Source of the DNA: an uncultured Chloroflexota bacterium
GTDB taxonomy: Bacteria; Chloroflexota; Limnocylindria; Limnocylindrales; CSP1-4
NCBI GenBank assembly: GCA_903930745.1
Contig: CAIYZX010000197.1
Coordinates: 1 to 24,123, forward strand
Reading direction: 5' to 3'
DNA: 24,123 bases
Shown: in pieces, positions 6,824 to 16,100 of the stretch
Position numbering within the stretch: position 1 is the first letter of the stretch
How the letters are laid out: every line of letters starts with the position of its first letter
The notes under the pieces: generated by a model
Databases searched by the model: none
Told to the model about the DNA's origin: nothing
What the model saw: only the letters and a program-made list of their open reading frames with translations
Program-made: the position numbers and the translations under genes

Positions 6824-9196
6824 CTAGACCGCCGCCACCGGGAGGTGGATCGTGAACGTGGTGCCCACGCCGGGCTTCGTCTGCAGGTCGATCTGCCCGC
6901 CCGCCCGGCTCACGATCAGGAACACGGACGCCAGGCCCAGGCCCGTCCCGGCCGCCGTCGTCCCATCGGCCTTGGTGGTGAAGAAGGCCTCGAAGGCACG
7001 GCTCGCCGTGATCTCGTCCATGCCGGTTCCGGTGTCCGTGACCGTGATGCAGACGTACGGACCGGGCTCCAGCTGGGCCGTGCGCGTGGCGGCCGTGACC
7101 ATGACGGGCGCCGCGTGGATGCGCAGGTCCCCGCCGTCCGGCATCGCGTCGCGCGCGTTCGTGGCGAGGTTGAGCAGCACCTGGGAGAGCGCCTCGCCGG
7201 AGATCGTGGCGTGGGGCGTCTCCGGGTCGCAGGTCACGTCCAGCCGGATCGTGTTGGGCAGGAGGCGGCGGAGGATGCCGCCCAGCCGGTCCAGGTGGCC
7301 CGGCACCGCCACCACGCCCGTGGCGTCCTGTGCGGGACGGGCGAACTCCAGGATGCTCTGGGTCATGGTGACGCCGTCCTTCACCGCACCCTGGATGAGC
7401 TTCACGTCCGCCAGCTTCGGATCATCGGCGTCCATGTCGCCCGCGAGGAACTCCGCGGACCAGGCGATGGCGGAGAAGAAGTTGCGGACGTCGTGGGCGA
7501 GGATGCCGGCGAACTGGCCCAGCACCTCCAGGCGCTCCGCGCGTCGCAGGCGGCCCTCCAGCGCCACGCGCTCCGAGAGGTCCACCACCGTGACCAGCGC
7601 CCGCGGTCCCTCCGGGGTGGAGAGCGGCGCCAGCAGCACCTGCAGCGGCAGCTCCGTGCCGTCCAGCCGCCGGCCGCTCACGTCCTGGACGTGGCCCATG
7701 CCCGCGCCGTCGCGCTCGAACCAGTCGCGGACGCCGTGCTCATGGTCGTGCTGCGCCGCGACGGGGACCAGGTCCCGGAGAGGCCGGCCGGTGATCTCCT
7801 CCGGCGTGCCACCGAAGACGTGGGTGGTGGCGAGGCTGGCGAACGTGATGCGGCCCGCCGGATCCACCACCAGCACCGGGTTGGGCGACCCGTCCAGGAT
7901 CGCGCGCAGGCGCGCCTCCCGGTCCTGCAGGTCCAGGCGCAGCTCCTGCTGCCGCAGGGCGATGGCCAGCTGGTCGCCCACCTCGGACGCGATCGCCAGG
8001 GCCTCCTCGTCAGGGAACGCGGGATCCGCGGAGATGATCGTGAGGGCGCCGTGCATCACGCCGTTGTGCAGGAGCGGCAGGAGCATGCCCCGGCGGAGCC
8101 CGCGGTCCGCGAGGGACGCGAGGTTGGGGTACTCCACCGCAAGGTCGGAAAGGTCCGCCACCAGCGGCTCCGTGCGCATCCGCCCGGACCCGGACATGCC
8201 CACGCGCCAGCCGATGACCGCGGTGGCTCCCGGGATCGCGTCAGCGGCGCCGATCAGGTACGCATCCCCGGACTCGTGGTCCACGGCCGCCAGCGTGGCG
8301 CGATCCGCGCGGAGCGCCAGCCGGAGCCGGTCCAGGATGGTGGAGGCGATCTCCTCCACGCGCTCACCCCGGAGCATCGCGAGGTCGATGTCGTGGACGA
8401 GCGCCAGCCGCTCCTTCGCCTTGGTCTCCGCCGACGCTGCGCGGTCGCGGGCATCGTTCGCGCGCAGGGCGGACATGGCGAGGCCCGCATCCACGGCGAG
8501 CCGCTCCAGCTGGGCCACGGCATGCGGGTCGAAGACGCCGGGCTCACGCGCGTAGACCGACAGGGCGGCGACGACCCGGCCATCCACGTGGATGGGGAGC
8601 GCGATCGATGCGTGGAAGCCGTTGGCCAGCAGCCGCTCGCGCCAGGGAGCCATCCGCTCATCGGTGGCGACATCGTTGGCGACCTGCGTGCTGGCCGTTC
8701 GGATCGCGGTGCCCGTTGGACCCAGCCCCGAGGGCTCGTCACCCCAGGTGATCGAGATCCCGTCGGCGTACTCGCGCGAGGTCCCGGCGGCCGCGACGAC
8801 GAGGACCCGTTGTCCAGGCGCGCTCTCGGCCAGGCCAAGCCATGCCAGCACGAAGCGTGTGTCGGTGACCACGGCGGCGCAGATGCCATCGAACAGCTCC
8901 TGCTCGGTCCCGGCCCGAAGCAGCGCCTGCTCCGCGTCAACGGCAAGCCGGAGCAGCCTCGAGCGGACGGCGGCGGCGCTCGTCTCGGCGACCGCGGCGT
9001 CACGCTCTCGCTCCGCGCGCGCGGCGAGCGCCCGGACCAGCACCAGGAGGCCGAACCCCGTCAGTGCGACGTACAGGATGTCGGCGAGCACATCGAACCC
9101 GCCGGCCAGCTTGTGCACGATCAGGACGTACACGATGGTGACGACGACGTAGAACGCGGTGATGGACGCCGGGGTCAGGCGGGGTCGTGTGGACAT
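6824..9196 (-). CDS. Membrane sensor histidine kinase, GAF-GAF-PAS-HisKA-HATPase
   Basis: A 790-residue kinase. Two membrane helices (about 10-30 and 38-57) are followed by GAF-like domains (about 85-245 and 265-415), a PAS domain (about 427-545, starting LRAILDGSPNPVLVVDPAGR) and the kinase core. The phospho-acceptor is His568 in LGQFAGILAHDVRNFFSAI. The N box is NLATNARDAM (Asn680). ATP-binding glycine motifs are DTGTGMDE (721-728) and GTGLGLASV (750-758). All catalytic parts look intact. ATG 9196 was chosen because GAGGG stands about 8 nt before it; an open frame upstream (9271) lacks features. The short loop between the helices suggests the signal is sensed in the membrane or by the cytoplasmic GAF/PAS domains. 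It heads an apparent operon with the MFS and corA-like genes and is divergent from a response regulator, its likely partner. Its C-terminal half closely resembles the kinase at 13145-16855. Confidence 0.92.
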   Translation of the reverse strand: MSTRPRLTPASITAFYVVVTIVYVLIVHKLAGGFDVLADILYVALTGFGLLVLVRALAARAERERDAAVAETSAAAVRSRLLRLAVDAEQALLRAGTEQELFDGICAAVVTDTRFVLAWLGLAESAPGQRVLVVAAAGTSREYADGISITWGDEPSGLGPTGTAIRTASTQVANDVATDERMAPWRERLLANGFHASIALPIHVDGRVVAALSVYAREPGVFDPHAVAQLERLAVDAGLAMSALRANDARDRAASAETKAKERLALVHDIDLAMLRGERVEEIASTILDRLRLALRADRATLAAVDHESGDAYLIGAADAIPGATAVIGWRVGMSGSGRMRTEPLVADLSDLAVEYPNLASLADRGLRRGMLLPLLHNGVMHGALTIISADPAFPDEEALAIASEVGDQLAIALRQQELRLDLQDREARLRAILDGSPNPVLVVDPAGRITFASLATTHVFGGTPEEITGRPLRDLVPVAAQHDHEHGVRDWFERDGAGMGHVQDVSGRRLDGTELPLQVLLAPLSTPEGPRALVTVVDLSERVALEGRLRRAERLEVLGQFAGILAHDVRNFFSAIAWSAEFLAGDMDADDPKLADVKLIQGAVKDGVTMTQSILEFARPAQDATGVVAVPGHLDRLGGILRRLLPNTIRLDVTCDPETPHATISGEALSQVLLNLATNARDAMPDGGDLRIHAAPVMVTAATRTAQLEPGPYVCITVTDTGTGMDEITASRAFEAFFTTKADGTTAAGTGLGLASVFLIVSRAGGQIDLQTKPGVGTTFTIHLPVAAV

Positions 9197-9326
9197 GGCG
9201 GTTCCCTCTTGCCGGGGACCTGTATCCTCGAAGCCGGATGGGCGACAGCGCATCCATGCCCCTCGCTCCACTGCTCATTCTATGTGGCGTCAGCCGCGCC
9301 CCGCGCCTCCGGGAGGGCCCCTGAGC

Positions 9327-9956
9327 ATGTACCGCGTCCTGCTCGTTGACGACCATGTGGTCGTGCGGCAGGGGATCGCGCGCCTCGTTGAGCGCAGCAC
9401 CGGGCTGCTGCTCGCGGGCGAGGCGTCCAGCGGTCCCGAGGCCACCGCGTTCCTCCTCGCCAACCCCGTGGACCTCCTGGTCACGGACCTGGACATGACC
9501 GGCGGCGGCCTGGAGTTCATCGAGCGGGTGCACGAGCTGCGCCCCAACCTCCGGATCCTCGTGTTGTCGCAGCACAGCGAGCGTGAGTTCGCGATCCGAG
9601 CCCTCACCGCGGGCGCCCACGGCTACCTGACGAAGATGGCCGATGCGACGACCCTGGAGGAGGCGATGCGCCGCGTTGCCTCCGGCCGCCGCTATCTCTC
9701 GGAGACGGCACAGGAGCTGGCGCTGGAGCAGCTGGCAGCCCCGGATCCCGCGGCCCCGCCGCACGCCCGTCTGTCCACCCGGGAGCTGGAGGTGCTCGTC
9801 CACCTCGCCCGAGGCCGGCGGGTTGGCGAGATCGCCGAGGAGCTGGGCATCTCCATGAAGACCGTGAGCACCCATCGCACCCGAATCCTGGAGAAGCTGG
9901 GTCTCACGAGCACCGTGGATCTCGCCCTCTACGCCCGCGAGCACGACCTCGTCTGA
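9327..9956 (+). CDS. LuxR/NarL-family response regulator
   Basis: A 209-residue two-domain regulator. The receiver domain (1-120) has the acidic pair Asp8/Asp9, phospho-acceptor Asp54 (in LVTDLDM), Ser81 and Lys103 (YLTKMAD), so it should be phosphorylatable. The C-terminal LuxR-type helix-turn-helix (about 147-206) reads LSTREVLEV-like, with GEIAEELGISMKTVSTHRTR as recognition region. A ribosome binding site GGGAGGG (9311-9317) lies 9 nt before ATG 9327, which decides the start over a longer open frame from 9159. It is divergent from the sensor kinase with 130 bp between the starts, the usual layout of a two-component pair. Likely targets include the shared intergenic region, but no clear inverted-repeat operator was recognised there. 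Confidence 0.94.
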   Translation: MYRVLLVDDHVVVRQGIARLVERSTGLLLAGEASSGPEATAFLLANPVDLLVTDLDMTGGGLEFIERVHELRPNLRILVLSQHSEREFAIRALTAGAHGYLTKMADATTLEEAMRRVASGRRYLSETAQELALEQLAAPDPAAPPHARLSTRELEVLVHLARGRRVGEIAEELGISMKTVSTHRTRILEKLGLTSTVDLALYAREHDLV

Positions 9957-10532
9957 GGCGCCTCCAGGGCCATCGCCGGCCCCGGACCGAGGCCATCCGA
10001 TCGTCCCTCCCCGTTCGTGGGGGTAGGACGCGTCCGATCCCCATCAGCGTCGGCTTGCGCCAAGTGGGCACCTCGGCCGATGGCATGCGCGGAGCCCGAG
10101 ATGGAGGATGACGTCATCGACCTGGTTCGCACGCCGTATCACCAGTGACGGGGTGGCGCGGCGGTGAGCCACGAACCGGTCGATGTGCAAGCTCGCAGGC
10201 CTGCCACCCCGAGCGCAGACTTGGCGAGAGCACCGGTGCCCCACGGGATGAACCCCCCGGTCCGTGGGGCACCTTTCCATTTCCGGCGGACCGTTCCGGC
10301 GCACCGCCGTCCGCCAGGTCGATGACGCCCCCGGGGCGGCCTTCCCCGACCCGCGTGTGGATCGTTCCAAACCACCCCCGCGGATGCCGCATCGGACACG
10401 TCCGACACCGGGGCCACGGGTCCGACTCCCGGTTCCGCACCCGCTGATGGGACCGGTGCCACACCTGCGCCGATGCTTCCCTCAGCAGCAGATCACCGCC
10501 CGTCGGTGACCACCAGCTTGGGGAGTACAGGA
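9957..10532. other. Gene-free 576-bp stretch before the PAS-GAF-EAL gene
   Basis: No convincing gene is present. It contains a 12-bp palindrome GATGACGTCATC (10107-10118) sharing the TGACGTCA core of the repeats at 2261-2452, a 10-bp palindrome GCAGGCCTGC (10196-10205), and the terminator-like hairpin listed separately. A 15-codon ORF (ATG 10101, stop 10146-10148) is preceded by GGAG at 6 nt, which might be a leader peptide, but this could be chance. The length and structure are compatible with a long 5' leader or a small RNA gene. Confidence 0.5.
10235..10273 (+). terminator. Strong hairpin with T-rich tail, intrinsic-terminator-like
   Basis: GGTGCCCCACGG (10235-10246) pairs perfectly with CCGTGGGGCACC (10262-10273), a 12-bp stem with a 15-nt loop, followed by TTTCCATTT. 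It lies 278 bp past the response regulator and 260 bp before the EAL gene. It could end the regulator transcript, end an unannotated small RNA, or act as an attenuator in the EAL leader. Confidence 0.65.
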
Positions 10533-13001
10533 ATGACGCGCAGGACCTCAACCACCATCGAGCGGCGCGAGCGCACCGCCCGCCCGGCCCGCAGCTCCGT
10601 CTCTGGGCTGCCGGTCGCCGGTGAGCGCCCGGCGCTGATCCCGGATCCCACGGTCTCCTCGCGTCTCCACGAGTCCCTTGGCCGCGACCTCGTCTACCGC
10701 TACCGCCTGGGCGCCAACGCCGGCTACGAGTACGTGAGCCCCTCCTGCCTGGCGATGACCGGTTACTCCCCGGCCGAGTTCTACGCCGACCCCACCCTCG
10801 CCGTCCGCATCGTCCACCGCGACGACCTCCACATCATCGCCGCGATGCACCGCGGCACCGTGCGGCACACGCCGTACGTGGTCCGCTGGATCCGCCGTGA
10901 CGGGACGGTGGTCTGGACGGAGCACCACACCACGATCGCTCGCGACGAGGCCGGCATCCCCACGGCCATCGAGGGCATCGCCCGCGACGTCACCGAGACC
11001 CACCTGGCCCGCGAGGCCGTTGGCGCCGCCGAGCACGGCCTGCGCGCCTTCATGGACGCGGCCCCGCACTTCGGCGTCATCGTGGACCCACTGGGCCGGA
11101 TCGCCTTCGCGAACGCGGCCTTCCTCGCCGCCACGGGCTGGACGTCCGGCGAGCTGGTCGGCCGCGACTGGGCCGGCGCCTTCCTTCGCGACCCCGCTGT
11201 CGCCTCCGAGGGCCGCGAGTTCCTGGGCCTGGCCGGTGGCTGGGCCACCCGGCGCGAGGTCATCTCGCCCGTGGTCCTCACCGACGAGCGCCAGCACGCG
11301 GTCCGCTGGACCACGATGGGCCTCTACGACGTTCACGGCCACCTGTCCGGCGTGGCCGCCCTGGGCGACGACCTGACCCGCGAGCGCGAGCACGGCATCA
11401 TCGCCGGCCAGCTGGCCGCGGCGGTGGAGCACACCACGGACGCCGTCATCATCACGGACGCCGCCTCGCAGATCGTGTTCGTGAACCCGGCGTTCGAGCG
11501 GACATCCGGCTTCACCCGCGACGAGGTCCTGGGCAAGAACCCGCGCGTCCTGCAGAGCGGGCACCACAACGAGTCCTTCTACCGGATGATGTGGTGGACC
11601 CTGTCGCGTGGCCGAACGTGGGTTGGCGAGCTGGTCAACCGCCGCAAGGACGGCGCCCTGCTCGTGGAGGAGACCTCCATCAGCCCGGTCAAGGACGCAT
11701 CGGGCGAGGTCATCGCGTACGTGTCCGTGGCCCACAACGTGACCAAGCTCCGCGCCCTCCGCGCCAGCCTGGACGACGAGCACCGCCGCCGCGAGATGCT
11801 GGCCGCGGCCCTGGACCGCCTGGTCATCCGCTCCACCGTGGGCGAGACGTGCGAGGACATCGCCACCGTCCTGCGCGAGCTCCCCGGCAGCATCGCCGCG
11901 GCCGTCGCGCTCGCGGACGACGACGGCGCCATGCGGGTCGCCGCGGTCAGCGCCACGACCCCCGTGAGCCTCAAGTACGGCTCCGTCATCCCGCACGCGC
12001 TGCTTGGCCAGCTGCCCGAGAACCCCATCCTGGGCCACTGGATCACCCCCATCGCCCGCCCGTCCGACGAGACGGTCGCCGGGCAGGTTGAGGAGATGGG
12101 CATCGTCTCCATGCTGATGGTCCCGCTCCGCCACGACGGCCAGCTGCTGGGCGTGCTGGTGGTGGGCGGCTCCGACGAGTTCGGCGCGGACCTTGCAAAG
12201 CTCGTCCCGGACGTGACCGAGGTTGCCTCCGTCGCCCGCTCGCTGATCGCCCCCAAGATCGTCTCCCGGATCGTCCGCGGCCAGCTCCGCGAGCGCATCC
12301 GCAAGGTCATCGAGTCCGAGGCGTTCCACACGGTCTTCCAGCCCATCGTGAACCTGGAGACCGGCAAGCCGATCGGCTTCGAGGCCCTGTCGCGCTTCGA
12401 CGGCGGCAACGGCCCCTCGTCCATGTTCGCGGACGCCGACCTCGCGGGCGTTGGTCCCGAGCTGGAGAAGGCGACAATCGCGCGGGCGCTGCAGGCCGCC
12501 AAGGCCCTGCCGCGTGGCGCCTTCCTCGCCCTGAACGTCACCGCGGACACGGCCTGCGACGCCGAGGCCCTGCCCGAGGTGCTGGCCACCGAGACGCGCC
12601 GCATCGTCCTCGAGCTCAGCGAGCGCAACGAGGTCCCGTCCTACCCGCGCCTGCGGGCCATGCTCGCGGCCCTGGGCCCCAACGTGGAGATCGCCATCGA
12701 CCGCGTGGGCGCCGGCATCACCAACTTCGTGCACCTCGTGGAGCTCCACCCGGAGTTCGTGAAGCTGGACCAGGCGCTCATCCGCGGGATCGAGAAGGAT
12801 CCCACCCGCCAGGCGCTGATCATGGGCCTCAAGCAGTTCGCCAAGGTCTCCGGCCGGGCCCTCATCGCCGAGGGGATCGAGACCGAGGCAGAGCGCGCCA
12901 CGCTCATCGGGCTCGAGGTCCGCTACGGTCAGGGCTTCCTCCTGGGCATGCCGGCCCGCGCGGAGGCCTGGATGCACACCGAGGTGGACCAGGCCGCCTG
13001 A
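10533..13001 (+). CDS. PAS-PAS-PAS-GAF-EAL protein, c-di-GMP phosphodiesterase type
   Basis: An 822-residue cytoplasmic protein without membrane helices. Domains in order: three PAS domains (about 45-155, 165-285, 290-405), a GAF domain (about 420-575) and an EAL domain (about 590-810). EAL domains hydrolyse cyclic di-GMP to pGpG. Most catalytic positions are present: Glu617 of the EAL motif (GFEALSR), Asn668, Glu697 (LELSE), Asp723, Lys744 (VKLD), Glu780 (AEGIET) and Gln800 (YGQGF). The usual DDFG reads DRVG (723-726), so the second metal-site Asp is Arg. No GGDEF domain is fused, which is common for pure phosphodiesterases or c-di-GMP receptors. ATG 10533 has GGGGAG (10520-10525) 7 nt upstream. 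The PAS3 segment (NPRVLQSGHHNESFYRMMW) is the redox/light-sensor-like PAS type. It faces the five-GAF kinase tail to tail. Confidence 0.92.
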   Translation: MTRRTSTTIERRERTARPARSSVSGLPVAGERPALIPDPTVSSRLHESLGRDLVYRYRLGANAGYEYVSPSCLAMTGYSPAEFYADPTLAVRIVHRDDLHIIAAMHRGTVRHTPYVVRWIRRDGTVVWTEHHTTIARDEAGIPTAIEGIARDVTETHLAREAVGAAEHGLRAFMDAAPHFGVIVDPLGRIAFANAAFLAATGWTSGELVGRDWAGAFLRDPAVASEGREFLGLAGGWATRREVISPVVLTDERQHAVRWTTMGLYDVHGHLSGVAALGDDLTREREHGIIAGQLAAAVEHTTDAVIITDAASQIVFVNPAFERTSGFTRDEVLGKNPRVLQSGHHNESFYRMMWWTLSRGRTWVGELVNRRKDGALLVEETSISPVKDASGEVIAYVSVAHNVTKLRALRASLDDEHRRREMLAAALDRLVIRSTVGETCEDIATVLRELPGSIAAAVALADDDGAMRVAAVSATTPVSLKYGSVIPHALLGQLPENPILGHWITPIARPSDETVAGQVEEMGIVSMLMVPLRHDGQLLGVLVVGGSDEFGADLAKLVPDVTEVASVARSLIAPKIVSRIVRGQLRERIRKVIESEAFHTVFQPIVNLETGKPIGFEALSRFDGGNGPSSMFADADLAGVGPELEKATIARALQAAKALPRGAFLALNVTADTACDAEALPEVLATETRRIVLELSERNEVPSYPRLRAMLAALGPNVEIAIDRVGAGITNFVHLVELHPEFVKLDQALIRGIEKDPTRQALIMGLKQFAKVSGRALIAEGIETEAERATLIGLEVRYGQGFLLGMPARAEAWMHTEVDQAA

Positions 13002-13068
13002 GGACGTTCCCGGGGCGCCACAAGAGCGGCGGCCGCTCCGTCAATCACACGACCCGGCAGTGGTCCCC

Positions 13069-13092
13069 GATGCCCGGCTTCGGCCGGGCATC
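13069..13092. terminator. UUCG-tetraloop hairpin between convergent genes
   Basis: GATGCCCGGC-TTCG-GCCGGGCATC: a perfect 10-bp stem closed by a C(UUCG)G tetraloop, one of the most stable RNA loops. On the plus strand it is followed by GTGCGTTTCC, a weak T tract. It sits between the stops of the EAL gene and the convergent kinase and may terminate both. A second short palindrome, GAGCGGC-G-GCCGCTC, lies at 13024-13038. Confidence 0.85.
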
Positions 13093-13120
13093 GTGCGTTT
13101 CCGGAGAGCGGTCCGGGTCA

Positions 13121-13147
13121 GGCGGCTCAGGCGGCTCAGGCCGCTCA
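13121..13147 (-). repeat. Three 9-bp repeats giving consecutive in-frame stop codons
   Basis: GGCGGCTCA at 13121-13129 and 13130-13138, then GGCCGCTCA at 13139-13147. Read on the minus strand, the last one holds the kinase stop TGA. The other two place further TGA codons in the same frame every 9 bases. Confidence 0.8.
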
Positions 13148-16100
13148 GGCCACCGGCAGATCCACCGTGAACGTGGTGCCCACGCCCGGCGTTGAGGCAA
13201 GGTGGATCGCGCCGCCGCAGCGGTTCACGATCAGGAAGACGGACGCGAGACCCAGGCCCGTTCCGCCGCGGCCCTCGCCCGGACGCTTGGTGGTGAAGAA
13301 CGCGTCGAACGCCTTCGAGCGCGTCTCCTCGTCCATCCCGGTGCCCGTGTCGCTGATGACCAGCCGGACATAGCGGCCGGGTGGCAGCGCGTCGGTGCCC
13401 GTGGCATCGCCGGCGGCCGTCTCGTGGATGGCGCCGCGGATGCTGAAGACACCGCCGGCGGGCATCGCGTCAACCGCGTTGGTGGCGAGGTTGCCCACCA
13501 CCTGCGTGAGCCCGGTGGAGTCGATGCCGGCCGAGGGCAGGTCGTCCGGCAGGTCCAGCTCCAGGCGGATGCGCCCGCCCAGGATGCGGCCAAGCATCGT
13601 CCGGGCGCCGCCCAGGTGGGCCGTCACGTTGGTCACGCCCCGGGTGGACGAGGCCGGCCGCGAGAACTCCAGGACGCTCCGCGTCATGTCCACGGCGTCC
13701 TGCGCGGCGCGCTTGATGGTCTCGATGTCCTCGCGGTGCTCGTCGTCCGGGTCCATGTCGCCCGCGATGAAGTCCGCGGCCATCGTGACGGCGGTCAGGT
13801 AGTTGCGGACGTCGTGCGCGAGGATGCCCGCGAACTGCCCCAGCACCTCCAGGCGCTCCGCCTGGCGCAGCCGGGCCTCGTAGGACGCGCGCTCCGAGAG
13901 GTCCACCACGGTCGCGATGATCAGCGGGCCCTCACCCGTGCTGACCGGGGCGAGCAGGACGTGCACCGGGAGGGTGCTGCCGTCACGGCGCCGGGCGTCC
14001 ACGTCCAGTGGATGGGTTGGGATCGCGCGCAGGGCCTCGGGCCCATCGTGCGAGCTGAACCAGGCGTCCAGCCGCTCACCGCTCAACGACGTGCTGCTCT
14101 CCGAGATCAGCGCGGAGACGGGACCGCCAACGAGCATGCCCGGCTCGTAGGCGAACAGGCGGTGGGCCGCCGGGTTGGCGTACTGGATGGCGCCGGTGAG
14201 GTCCAGGGTGAGGATCCCGTTGGGCGAGGCCTCCAGGATCGCCCGCAGGCGCTCCTCGCGGTCCGCGACCGCCTCGCGGTCACGCGCGGCCACGATGGCG
14301 ACCGCCAGCTGGTCGCCCACCTCCCGCGCGGTGGCGATGGTCTCCGCGGTTGTCGTGAGCGCGTCCGAGCCGGCGAAGCCGATGGCCCCAACAAGCTCTC
14401 CTGCGGCGATCAGCGGCACCCATGCGCCTGCACGAAGCCCCGCGGCAACCGCGCCGGCCACCAGCGGGATTCGGTCCAGCTCCGCCGCGATGTCCTCCCG
14501 GATCACGATCTCAGGGTTGTCCAGGTCCGCCATCGGAACCATGGCCCGGAGCGGGAACGTCCGGCCAACCGGGGATGCACCCGCATCGTCACCCGCAAAG
14601 CCGATCAGGCGGCCCTCGTCATGGGCCAGGTCGTAGACCGAGATGTCAAGCCGCTGGGCCCGCAGCACGCGCAACAGCGGCGCACTGACGGCCGCCGCGA
14701 GATCCTCGAGCGAGGTGGCGTCCAGGATCGCCCGATCGATCTCGTGCACGAGCGCCTGCCGGGCCACGGCGCGCTCCAGGGCCGCCCGGGCGTTGGCATG
14801 GCGGATCGCAACGGCGAGCTGGTCACCAACCTCCCGGGCGATCGCCAGCCGGTCCGCATCCAGCATCCCGGGATCATCGCTGGCAAGGCTGATCACGCCG
14901 ACCAGCTGGTCTTCGGCCACCAGTGGCACCACGGCGCCAACGACGCAGCCCAGCTCGATGGTGGCCTGCGCCCCGGCCATGCCCGGCGCCTGCCGGATGT
15001 CCGGCACCGTGATGATCTCGCGCTGGCTGCGCAGGGCGGGCGGCAGCACGCGGGTTGCAGGCAGCTTCGCCACCTCGGCGAAGACGCGGTCGGCGCCCTC
15101 GCCCGCCCATGCCACGATGCTGCCGCCGGCCGTGGGGTCCAGGCCCGCCTCGGCGACACCCAGCAGCCGTGCCCCGATGATTGCGCGCAGCGGCTCCGCA
15201 ACCCGCCTGGCGATCTCCGAGCCGGTGGTGGCGGCGAGGATCCCGCGATCGATCTCGTGGAGCAGCTCCAGGCGCGTGCGCGACTGCTCCAGCGCGGCTC
15301 GGGCCTCGAAGCGGGCCAGCGCCGTGGCGAACCGGTCGCCCACCTGGCGGAGCGCCAGCTCCACGGCCTCGTCGCAGCCGTGCGTGCTGCGCCACGAGAC
15401 GTTGAGGGCACCCACGAGCCGGCCCTCGGCCACGAAGGGCATGTAGGCGCTGGAGCGCAGCCCGCGGGCGAGGAGCGATGCGCCGGCCTGCCCGTTGTCC
15501 GTCCGCTCCTCGAGATCCGGCACCGCGACGAGATCCGGCGCTGCGACCATCTCCGGCGTCACGAGCGCGCTCAACGGCAGCCTCGCCGGCATCGGGGTAC
15601 CCGGCGGCAGGTCGTCCGCCTCGTCCGTGGCAAGCCAGTCAACGAGCGAGCGCTTGGCGTCAACGCGCAGGACCACCGCGCGCTCGGCCCCCACCAGGCG
15701 GCGGATCCTGGGCAGCACCTCGTCCGCCAGGGCCGCCGGCGACTCCGCAATGAGTCCGGCCCGGTCGATCGCGTGGAGGACCTCCATGCGCATCGTGGAC
15801 GCCTCGCGTGCCAGGCGCTCCCGCTCGGAGCGGATGGCGATCGCCAGCTGCGTCGCCACCTCCGCGGCCATGCCAACCGCCTCTGGGCTGAACGGCGTGG
15901 GGTCCACCGCCGTGTGGACCATGGCGCCCAGGATGATCCCGTCCACCACCATGGGGAGCCAGCACGCGGACCGGTAGCCGTGGGCGACCATCACCCGGGC
16001 GGCCGGGGTGTCGGCCTCCCCCGTGCTGATGTCCGAGAAGATGTGCGGGGTGGGCTCGTCTGCGATGGCCGCGGGGATCAGCTCCTCGCGCGGCACCACC

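Noticed and set aside
10160..10280. GEMM-type c-di-GMP riboswitch before the EAL gene
   Set aside because: The conserved GEMM core (CGCACAGGGCAAACC-like) is not visible; only a hairpin can be supported.
10548..12977. 809-codon open frame opposite the PAS-GAF-EAL gene
   Set aside because: Product is Gly/Asp/Ala/His-rich without any domain; the plus-strand frame has clear PAS, GAF and EAL motifs.
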